From Hyphomicrobiales bacterium (GTDB lineage Bacteria; Pseudomonadota; Alphaproteobacteria; Rhizobiales; Aestuariivirgaceae): a DNA stretch of 6,720 nucleotides. The translations under genes were made by a program, and so were the position numbers. The DNA lies in contig JANYGE010000403.1 in NCBI GenBank assembly GCA_025362535.1, positions 1 to 6,720 on the forward strand. The letters run 5' to 3'. The notes under the pieces were generated by a model. The model worked only from the letters and a program-made list of their open reading frames with translations. It was not told the origin of the DNA and searched no databases. This document shows positions 1-6,720 of this stretch, piece by piece (within the stretch, counting starts at the first letter, position 1; each line of letters begins with the position of its first letter).

Positions 1-2855
<2,855 letters not shown>

Positions 2856-2913
2856 GTGTTTTCCTGTCACTTTCATTTTGGGGGATTAGAGTGTCCCCTG
2901 AAAAAGCCTCTAA

Positions 2914-2958
2914 ACGGCTTGCCTCAAGCCCCCGCCGCGGGAGCTTCAGATAAGCCGT
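2914..2958 (-). promoter_or_regulatory. Nested stem-loop in the rpoB 5' leader
   Basis: In the minus-strand RNA an outer 7-bp stem (AAGCCGT on the plus strand at 2952-2958, with ACGGCTT at 2914-2920) encloses a 9-bp stem. The inner arms are plus-strand 2926-2934 and 2938-2946, with one U-G wobble and a 3-base loop. A smaller competing hairpin can form from 2916-2920 with 2926-2930. A GGCTTTTTC stretch follows toward rpoB. The layout resembles an attenuator or processing site, and E. coli is known to have partial termination and RNase III processing between rplL and rpoB. The regulatory role is inferred. Confidence 0.5.
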
Positions 2959-2987
2959 CAATCACTCACTATACATACTCAATTCGA

Positions 2988-3018
2988 CATCGGTGCTGTG
3001 CGTAACACAGCACCGATG
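2988..3018 (-). promoter_or_regulatory. 13-bp perfect hairpin after the rplL stop codon
   Basis: Arms CATCGGTGCTGTG (2988-3000) and CACAGCACCGATG (3006-3018) are perfectly complementary around a 5-base loop. The hairpin begins 11 bases after the rplL stop. No U-tract follows on the transcribed strand, so it is not a standard intrinsic terminator. Attenuation, RNA processing or protection of the rplL mRNA 3' end are possible, as in the equivalent E. coli interval. Confidence 0.6.
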
Positions 3019-3029
3019 GCAAAATTGTG

Positions 3030-3398
3030 TTACTTCAATTCGACTTTAGCGCCAGCTGCTTCCAGCTTCTTCTTCATGTCGTCGGCGTCTTTCTTGTTCA
3101 CGCCTTCTTTAACGGCCTTAGGAGCGGCTTCTACGAGATCCTTAGCTTCTTTCAAGCCGAGACCAGTAATTGCGCGCACTTCCTTAATCACTTCGATTTT
3201 CTTATCGCCAACGGCGGTCAGCATCACAGTGAATTCGGTTTGCTCTTCAGCAGCGGCAGCAGCCGGACCAGCAGCTGCAGCAGCTACTGGAGCAGCGGCA
3301 GAAACGCCCCACTTTTCTTCAAGCATCTTAGACAGTTCAGCAGCTTGCATAACAGTCAAGCTGGACAGTTCTTCAACGATTTTGGCAAGATCAGCCAT
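3030..3398 (-). CDS. rplL: 50S ribosomal protein L7/L12
   Basis: Stalk protein of the large ribosomal subunit. Dimers bind the C-terminal helix of L10 and recruit and activate translational GTPases (EF-Tu, EF-G, IF2). The 122-residue protein has the full family layout: an N-terminal dimerisation segment (about residues 1-32), an Ala-rich flexible hinge (about 33-51, [19 protein letters not shown]), and a globular C-terminal domain (about 53-122) with the factor-binding motif [12 protein letters not shown]. Length matches the family (about 120-126). The start ATG is preceded by GAGAG about 10 bases upstream. It lies 64 bases after rplJ and is surely co-transcribed with it. Higher synthesis of L12 than L10 is expected from its multi-copy stalk role, but nothing here measures that. 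Confidence 0.98.
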   Translation of the reverse strand: MADLAKIVEELSSLTVMQAAELSKMLEEKWGVSAAAPVAAAAAGPAAAAAEEQTEFTVMLTAVGDKKIEVIKEVRAITGLGLKEAKDLVEAAPKAVKEGVNKKDADDMKKKLEAAGAKVELK

Positions 3399-3462
3399 GT
3401 TATATTCTCTCTTTTATTAGTCGGTTTAAAACAACAGTTAAAACGGTGATAGCTTCGACAAA

Positions 3463-3969
3463 TTATTTGGTAGCGTAGGCATTGATCACGCGGGCTACTT
3501 GACCTGCTGGAGCTGCAACCACGGCCGCAATGCGGGTGGCTGGAGTCTGAAGCATTCCAAGAAGCTTTGCCCTCAACTGATCGAGTGAAGGCAGTGCCGC
3601 AAGAGCCTTGACAGCATTAGCATCCAAAGTTGTTGAGCCGAGTGCACCGCCGAGAAGAACGAATTTTTCGTTCGTCTTGGCGAAATCAGCAGCAATCTTT
3701 GGAGCCGTTACCGGATCGTCACCGTAAGCCAACATAATTGGACCTACTAAGAGTGGTGAAATCCCGTTAGCGTCAGTGCCAACCAGAGCAATTTTTGTCA
3801 GGCTATTCTTTGCTACACGAACAGTAGCGCCCGCAGCGGCCATCTTGTTACGCAGGTCAAGAACCTGAGTAGCAGTCAAGCCTTTGTTGTGGGCCACAAC
3901 GATCACACCAGCTGTTTTGAACACCTGGTTGAGCGATGCGACGGCCGATGTTTTTTCAGCTCTTTCCAC
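3463..3969 (-). CDS. rplJ: 50S ribosomal protein L10
   Basis: L10 anchors the L7/L12 stalk to 23S rRNA beside L11, and in well-studied bacteria it also represses its own mRNA together with L12. The 168-residue protein starts [20 protein letters not shown] and contains the rRNA-binding N-terminal domain (about 1-130), including [16 protein letters not shown]. The C-terminal helix region (about 135-168), which docks L12 dimers, is Ala-rich. Length fits the family (about 165-175). The start is GTG at 3967-3969, chosen because AAGGAG (3978-3983) lies 8 bases upstream and the MERAEK beginning is typical of alphaproteobacterial L10. A perfect hairpin sits just upstream of the Shine-Dalgarno, which may affect translation. 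Confidence 0.97.
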   Translation of the reverse strand: MERAEKTSAVASLNQVFKTAGVIVVAHNKGLTATQVLDLRNKMAAAGATVRVAKNSLTKIALVGTDANGISPLLVGPIMLAYGDDPVTAPKIAADFAKTNEKFVLLGGALGSTTLDANAVKALAALPSLDQLRAKLLGMLQTPATRIAAVVAAPAGQVARVINAYATK

Positions 3970-3987
3970 TTTGCTCTCTCCTTGTTA

Positions 3988-4011
3988 GCAATTTGCACTA
4001 TTGCAAATTGC
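3988..4011 (-). promoter_or_regulatory. 10-bp hairpin abutting the rplJ ribosome-binding site
   Basis: Plus-strand arms GCAATTTGCA (3988-3997) and TGCAAATTGC (4002-4011) pair perfectly around a 4-base loop. In the mRNA the hairpin ends 4 bases before AAGGAG (3978-3983), the Shine-Dalgarno of rplJ. It could expose or occlude the ribosome-binding site and could be the 3' part of an L10 autoregulatory leader. I could not place the kink-turn consensus of the known L10 leader, so that role is an inference. Confidence 0.5.
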
Positions 4012-4130
4012 CGTTGGACCAACCGCTCAAACGCTATTACCTAGAATGGCAAAGACGCTTTTGCGGCGCTCACTTGCCTGTCGCCTGCCCCATTACTGGT
4101 TCAGGTTATCTGAGGTCTCAACCGACTAGA

Positions 4131-4167
4131 GATTACCGTATATAGTAATCCGAATTCTGTTTTGACA
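4131..4167 (-). promoter_or_regulatory. Weak promoter candidate for rplJL-rpoB, overlapped by a dyad
   Basis: The minus strand carries a TATATA -10-like hexamer (4139-4144), with only a poor -35 match (TGTCAA, 4162-4167) at 17-base spacing. The inverted repeat GATTAC (4131-4136) and GTAATC (4145-4150) brackets the -10. The position, between the terminator and the rplJ leader, is where a promoter is expected, which is the main support. Confidence 0.3.
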
Positions 4168-4240
4168 CCCATCTCATGCTGGCTGGCTTTTTAAGCCCCG
4201 GATTTCTCCAAAGGCGCCTGCAATCTCGGACAGGTAACCG

Positions 4241-4260
4241 AAAAACCCTTTCGGGTTTTT
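4241..4260 (-). terminator. Intrinsic terminator-like hairpin after rplA
   Basis: The transcript has AAAAACCC, a GAAA tetraloop, then GGGTTTTT, an 8-bp stem ending in a U run. Because it is symmetric it could act on either strand. A GGTAACC repeat flanks it on both sides (4233-4239 and 4263-4269) and may extend the stem by about seven pairs with a mismatch and a bulge. The stem has only three G-C pairs, so termination may be partial. Confidence 0.6.
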
Positions 4261-4267
4261 GCGGTAA

Positions 4268-4300
4268 CCCTGCAGAGTGGCTCGATGCCACTCTGCAGGG
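4268..4300 (-). promoter_or_regulatory. 13-bp perfect hairpin after the rplA stop codon
   Basis: Arms CCCTGCAGAGTGG (4268-4280) and CCACTCTGCAGGG (4288-4300) pair perfectly around a 7-base loop, beginning 8 bases after the rplA stop. It lacks its own U-tract but stands directly before the terminator-like hairpin at 4241-4260. Together they probably define and protect the 3' end of the rplKA message. Confidence 0.6.
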
Positions 4301-4308
4301 AATCCTTG

Positions 4309-5004
4309 TTAAGCCGGCGACATCACGGCGAGGTCTAACTTAAGACCAACGCCCATCGACGACGAAATTGAAATCTTCTTGATATATGTGCCCTTGGCAC
4401 CCGCTGGCTTAGACTTGTTCACCGCATCCAAGAAAGCACGGATGTTTCCGGCAATCTGATCAACCGAGAATGAAGCTTTGCCAACACCAGCTTGCACAAT
4501 TCCAGCTTTTTCAACACGAAATTCCACAGCGCCGCCCTTGGCAGCAGCCACAGCGGCAGTCACATCCATAGTAACCGTACCAACCTTTGGGTTAGGCATC
4601 ATGTTGCGCGGACCGAGTACCTTACCAAGACGGCCAACAAGGCCCATCATGTCAGGTGTGGCGATGCAGCGATCAAAGTCCAAAGTGCCCTTGTTCACAA
4701 TTTCGAACAGGTCTTCAGCACCAACAATATCAGCACCGGCTTTCTTGGCTTCTTCAGCCTTGACACCCTTTGCGAACACGGCAACCCGCACCTTACGGCC
4801 CGAGCCGTTTGGCAAGTTGCACACACCACGAACCATTTGGTCGGCATGGCGCGGATCAACACCGAGGTTCATTGCCACTTCGATGGTTTCATCGAACTTG
4901 GCATTGGCACGGTCTTTAACCATCTTCACGGCTTCTTCAATCGAATAGAACTTCGAGCGATCAAGGCCAGTCATGTTTTTTGTAACGCGTTTTGCTTTAG
5001 CCAT
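4309..5004 (-). CDS. rplA: 50S ribosomal protein L1
   Basis: L1 forms the mobile L1 stalk that helps release deacylated tRNA from the E site. In E. coli and archaea it is also a translational repressor of its own operon. The 231-residue protein has the two-domain L1 fold. Domain I sequence is split between residues about 1-68 ([20 protein letters not shown]) and about 160-231. Domain II lies between and carries the family signature [19 protein letters not shown] (N where most relatives have G in GPRG; the family signature tolerates it). Length is normal (about 230-235). ATG starts 2 bases after the rplK stop, with GAGG inside the rplK end as Shine-Dalgarno, so the two genes are tightly coupled. 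Confidence 0.98.
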   Translation of the reverse strand: MAKAKRVTKNMTGLDRSKFYSIEEAVKMVKDRANAKFDETIEVAMNLGVDPRHADQMVRGVCNLPNGSGRKVRVAVFAKGVKAEEAKKAGADIVGAEDLFEIVNKGTLDFDRCIATPDMMGLVGRLGKVLGPRNMMPNPKVGTVTMDVTAAVAAAKGGAVEFRVEKAGIVQAGVGKASFSVDQIAGNIRAFLDAVNKSKPAGAKGTYIKKISISSSMGVGLKLDLAVMSPA

Positions 5005-5006
5005 GA

Positions 5007-5435
5007 TTATGCCACTACCTCAATGCCCATAGAACGGGCAGAACCTGCAATTTCACGCGTCGCAGCATCAAGGTCACGCGAGTTCATGCCCTTCAATTTC
5101 TGCTCAGCAATTTCACGGCACTGGGCCATGGTCACGGTGCCAGCTTTCACTTTGCCTGGTTCCTTAGAACCAGCTGTGAGTTTGGCAGCCTTCTTCAAGA
5201 AATAAGACGCTGGTGGCGACTTCATTTCGAAGGTGAATGATTTATCTTGATAGGCAGTGATCACCACTGGAACAGGTGAACCTTGCTCCATCTTCTGTGT
5301 GGCAGCATTAAATGCCTTACAGAATTCCATGATGTTCAAACCACGTTGACCCAAGGCTGGGCCAATTGGTGGAGATGGGTTGGCTTGTCCGGCTGGCACT
5401 TGCAGCTTCACATAGCCGACGATTTTTTTCGCCAT
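5007..5435 (-). CDS. rplK: 50S ribosomal protein L11
   Basis: L11 binds the GTPase-associated centre of 23S rRNA at the base of the L7/L12 stalk. It is needed for RelA activation and for thiostrepton action. The 142-residue protein is full length. The N-terminal domain (about 1-70) has the proline-rich segment [20 protein letters not shown], where thiostrepton-resistance changes occur in other bacteria. The prolines there are intact. The C-terminal rRNA-binding domain (about 75-142) ends in [12 protein letters not shown], typical of the family. The ATG has a good Shine-Dalgarno (GAGGG, 5 bases upstream). It is followed by rplA with a 2-base gap and preceded by nusG with a 102-base gap containing small hairpins. 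Confidence 0.98.
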   Translation of the reverse strand: MAKKIVGYVKLQVPAGQANPSPPIGPALGQRGLNIMEFCKAFNAATQKMEQGSPVPVVITAYQDKSFTFEMKSPPASYFLKKAAKLTAGSKEPGKVKAGTVTMAQCREIAEQKLKGMNSRDLDAATREIAGSARSMGIEVVA

Positions 5436-5537
5436 ATTATCCCTCTTTCAAGGTTAGTGGTCGGGTGCCGCATTTTCTTCGAAAACGCTTACCTCCCACG
5501 GGTTAAAATCGCTCTGCTTCATCAGCAGAACAGGCAA
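5436..5537 (-). promoter_or_regulatory. rplK leader with two small hairpins
   Basis: The 102-base nusG-rplK spacer contains TCTGCT/AGCAGA (5513-5529, 5-base loop) followed by GCGATTTT. It also contains an 8-bp stem with one G-U wobble (5470-5477 with 5481-5488, 3-base loop). L1 represses rplKA in E. coli by binding the rplK leader, so this is the place to look for an L1 site. I could not confirm an L1-binding consensus, and no convincing promoter is visible. Confidence 0.4.
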
Positions 5538-6071
5538 TTACTTAACTTTCTCGACCTGCCCATATTCGAGTTCAACAGGCGTTGGCCTGCCGAAAATGCT
5601 CACAGCAACTTTGATGCGTGAACGTTCTTCGTCCACTTCTTCAATTTGCCCCATGAACGACGCAAACGGACCCTCAGCCACTTTAACTTGCTCGCCCACT
5701 TCGAACGTAATCGAAGCCTTTGGACGCTCAACGCCTTCGGCTACCTGATTCAGAATCCGATTGGCTTCTGCATCAGAGATTGGAACTGGCTTAGAGCCTG
5801 AACCAAGAAATCCTGTCACCTTTGGCGTGTTCTTGATCAAATGGAACACTTCATCGGTCAAATCAACTTTGGCCAAGACATAGCCAGGGAAAAATCGACG
5901 TTCGCTCTTGATACGGCGGCCGCGCCTGATTTCCACAATTTCTTCAGTCGGCACAAGCACTTGCTCGAAGAGTTCCTCGAGATGCTTTTGCGCCGCTTGT
6001 TCTTTTAATGATTCCGCCACCTTCTTTTCGAAGTTCGAATAGGTGTGGACGATATACCAACGTTTTGCCAT
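5538..6071 (-). CDS. nusG: Transcription termination/antitermination factor NusG
   Basis: NusG binds the RNA polymerase clamp during elongation, suppresses pausing, and links polymerase to Rho or to the ribosome through S10. The 177-residue protein has the NGN domain (about 1-118) with MAKRWYIVHTYSNFEKKVAE at the start and RRFFPGYVLAKVDL near residue 65. The KOW domain (about 125-177) includes GEQVKVAEGPFASFMGQIEE and ends with VELEYGQVEKVK. Length is normal (about 175-181). The start ATG is fixed by the conserved N-terminus. Its Shine-Dalgarno is weak (only GGTAG about 6 bases upstream), so translation may depend on secE 31 bases before it. A perfect TATAAT lies upstream (6093-6098) without a -35. 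Confidence 0.98.
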   Translation of the reverse strand: MAKRWYIVHTYSNFEKKVAESLKEQAAQKHLEELFEQVLVPTEEIVEIRRGRRIKSERRFFPGYVLAKVDLTDEVFHLIKNTPKVTGFLGSGSKPVPISDAEANRILNQVAEGVERPKASITFEVGEQVKVAEGPFASFMGQIEEVDEERSRIKVAVSIFGRPTPVELEYGQVEKVK

Positions 6072-6102
6072 AAATTCTACCGCAGTGCCTTGATTATATT
6101 GA

Positions 6103-6297
6103 TTAAATACCGAACAGCACGCGTTCGACGCCCCATTTCAAAAGCGTGTCAACGCCCATGAAAAACAAGCTTGCAACGACCACCATGATCATGACCATAA
6201 TTGTAGAAACAACAAGCTCGCGCCGTGTCGGCCAAGTTACCTTGCCTGCTTCGTCGCGCACATCTTGAACAAATCCGATTATACCGTTTTTGGCCAT
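6103..6297 (-). CDS. secE: Preprotein translocase subunit SecE
   Basis: SecE is the essential clamp subunit of the SecYEG translocon in the inner membrane. The 64-residue protein has the short single-span form common outside the Enterobacteria. It has an amphipathic N-terminal helix (about 5-20, FVQDVRDEAGK), the conserved cytosolic motif KVTWPTRREL (about 19-28), and one membrane segment (about 29-51, rich in V, M and I). A short periplasmic tail follows. The start at 6297 is preferred over the ATG at 6339 (which would add 14 residues) because AGGAAG (6302-6307) lies 4 bases upstream and MAKNGIIGF fits relatives. The upstream ATG has no Shine-Dalgarno. It sits between tRNA-Trp and nusG, the usual order. 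Confidence 0.94.
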   Translation of the reverse strand: MAKNGIIGFVQDVRDEAGKVTWPTRRELVVSTIMVMIMVVVASLFFMGVDTLLKWGVERVLFGI

Positions 6298-6363
6298 CTT
6301 ACTTCCTGTTTCCGTAGGCTTGCGCCTTAACTCATTCATTCAAAAACGTAAAGACGCTCCGAA

Positions 6364-6439
6364 TGGCAGGGGCAGAAGGATTTGAACCCTCGACCTATGG
6401 TTTTGGAGACCATCGCTCTACCAACTGAGCTATACCCCT
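6364..6439 (-). tRNA. trnW: tRNA-Trp (anticodon CCA)
   Basis: A complete 76-base cloverleaf with an encoded CCA end. The acceptor stem AGGGGTA pairs with TGCCCCT (one G-T wobble), followed by discriminator G and CCA (6364-6366). The D arm is GCTC/GAGC with loop AGTTGGTA. The anticodon arm ATGGT/ACCAT has loop CTCCAAA, giving anticodon CCA at 6404-6406, so it reads UGG. The T arm is GAGGG/CCTTC with loop TTCAAAT. It precedes secE in the same direction and is probably co-transcribed and processed from the same message. Confidence 0.98.
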
Positions 6440-6457
6440 ACTGATCCATCCAAACCG

Positions 6458-6486
6458 ATGTTATCATTAGTCTTTTTTCATTTCAA
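6458..6486 (-). promoter_or_regulatory. Promoter of trnW-secE-nusG
   Basis: The minus strand has TTGAAA (6481-6486, 5 of 6 to consensus) and TAACAT (6458-6463, 4 of 6), with exactly 17 bases between them. The -10 ends 18 bases before the tRNA 5' end, giving a short leader for RNase P to remove. This is the best sigma-70-type promoter seen in the window. It is unproven. Confidence 0.6.
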
Positions 6487-6505
6487 ACGACACTTCAAAC
6501 AAGAG

Positions 6506-6534
6506 GGCGGCGAAAGCTTGAGGGCCTTGCCGCC
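6506..6534 (-). terminator. GC-rich stem-loop between the PIN gene and trnW
   Basis: GGCGGC (6506-6511) and GCCGCC (6529-6534) pair around a 17-base loop that can form a further AAG/CTT pairing. A weak T-rich run (CTCTTGTTTG) follows on the minus strand. It could end transcription from the upstream PIN gene just before the trnW promoter, but the tail is poor. Confidence 0.35.
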
Positions 6535-6614
6535 AGTGAGAGTCGTTTGGAATGTCGCCTTCCTACAGATAGGAGTGCGCCACGTCAACCGCTAGGGGGA
6601 AAAAACTATATGAT

Positions 6615-6720
6615 TCAGACGAGCTGAACATGCGCGCCATAATGCAGCAGTTTCTTATCGGCAGTCAAAAGTGTCATTCCTTCTGAAATCGCTTGCGAAA
6701 CCAAGAGCCTATCGAAAGGG
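6615..6720 (-). CDS. PIN-domain protein, VapC-like toxin, C-terminal fragment
   Basis: Only the last 34 residues (plus part of a codon) are in the window; the rest lies beyond the right edge. They begin PFDRLLVSQAISEGMTLLTA and end with DKKLLHYGAHVQLV, then TGA at 6615-6617. This is the classic C-terminal end of VapC-type PIN-domain ribonucleases. The PFDR aspartate (6711-6713) and the TAD aspartate (6657-6659) match the third and fourth acidic metal-binding positions of the family. VapC toxins cut RNA, often tRNA, and are held inactive by a VapB antitoxin usually encoded just upstream. That partner would be outside this window. Family assignment is strong for so short a fragment; toxin activity is inferred. 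Confidence 0.85.
   Translation of the reverse strand, partial: PFDRLLVSQAISEGMTLLTADKKLLHYGAHVQLV

Larger units (their letters stand above)
3970..4308 (-). other. rplA-rplJ intergenic region (rplJ leader)
   Basis: This 339-base gap has no supported gene. Reading with transcription it holds a 13-bp hairpin just after rplA (4268-4300), a terminator-like hairpin (4241-4260) and a short hairpin GGCTT/AAGCC (4185-4197). A weak promoter candidate overlaps a dyad near 4131-4167. About 130 bases of leader to the rplJ start follow, ending in the hairpin 3988-4011. This is where an L10-responsive mRNA leader and the rplJL-rpoBC promoter lie in other bacteria. A short plus-strand reading frame at 3936-4145 has no family resemblance and is treated as chance. 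Confidence 0.6.

Noticed and set aside
3249..3302. GCAGCAGC-type repeats that look like a low-complexity repeat tract
   Set aside because: They encode the Ala-rich hinge of L7/L12, which is normal for the family.
4162..4190. Exact TTGACA on the plus strand as a divergent promoter
   Set aside because: No -10 hexamer follows at 16-18 bases and there is no plus-strand gene for it to serve.
4492..5205. A 237-codon plus-strand open frame across rplA and rplK
   Set aside because: It spans the antisense of two well-conserved genes and their junction, with no recognisable domain; it is a shadow frame.
6093..6098. Perfect TATAAT on the minus strand before nusG
   Set aside because: No -35 resembling TTGACA lies 16-18 bases upstream, and secE-nusG are normally co-transcribed; kept only as a remark under nusG.
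6298..6339. Longer SecE starting at 6339
   Set aside because: The extra 14 residues are not typical, and that ATG has no Shine-Dalgarno, while the start at 6297 has AGGAAG at good spacing.

Overview
The window is a stretch of core translation and transcription genes from an alphaproteobacterium. The evidence is the gene order trnW-secE-nusG-rplK-rplA-rplJ-rplL-rpoB, a short single-span SecE (about 64 residues), and alphaproteobacterial-looking RpoB, L1 and L11 sequences. The tRNA-Trp form beginning AGGGG with an encoded CCA end points the same way. By eye the closest match is the Hyphomicrobiales (Rhizobiales), but order-level placement is a guess. Every gene I can support lies on the minus strand, so transcription runs from high to low coordinates.

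Layout in order of transcription: the C-terminal end of a PIN-domain (VapC-like) protein enters at the right edge (6615-6720). A spacer with a stem-loop and a good promoter follows, then tRNA-Trp (6364-6439), secE (6103-6297), nusG (5538-6071), rplK (5007-5435) and rplA (4309-5004). Next comes a 339-base gap (3970-4308) holding a 13-bp hairpin, a terminator, a weak promoter candidate and the rplJ leader. It is followed by rplJ (3463-3969), rplL (3030-3398), a structured spacer (2856-3029) and rpoB (start 2855, running off the left edge).

The genes form two functional blocks. SecE belongs to the SecYEG translocon and NusG is the transcription elongation factor. L11 and L1 make up the L11/L1 block. 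L10 and L7/L12 form the ribosomal stalk, and RpoB is the RNA polymerase beta subunit. In well-studied bacteria L1 and the L10-L12 complex repress their own mRNAs, and the structured spacers here sit where such control would act. No regulator-binding consensus was verified.

The main anomaly is a one-base deletion in rpoB at 1350/1351. It breaks the reading frame of an essential gene just before the rifampicin-binding segment. The protein is otherwise intact in frame on both sides, so a sequencing or assembly error is the most likely explanation. I found no convincing undescribed system. There is no CRISPR array, insertion sequence or integrase in the window.
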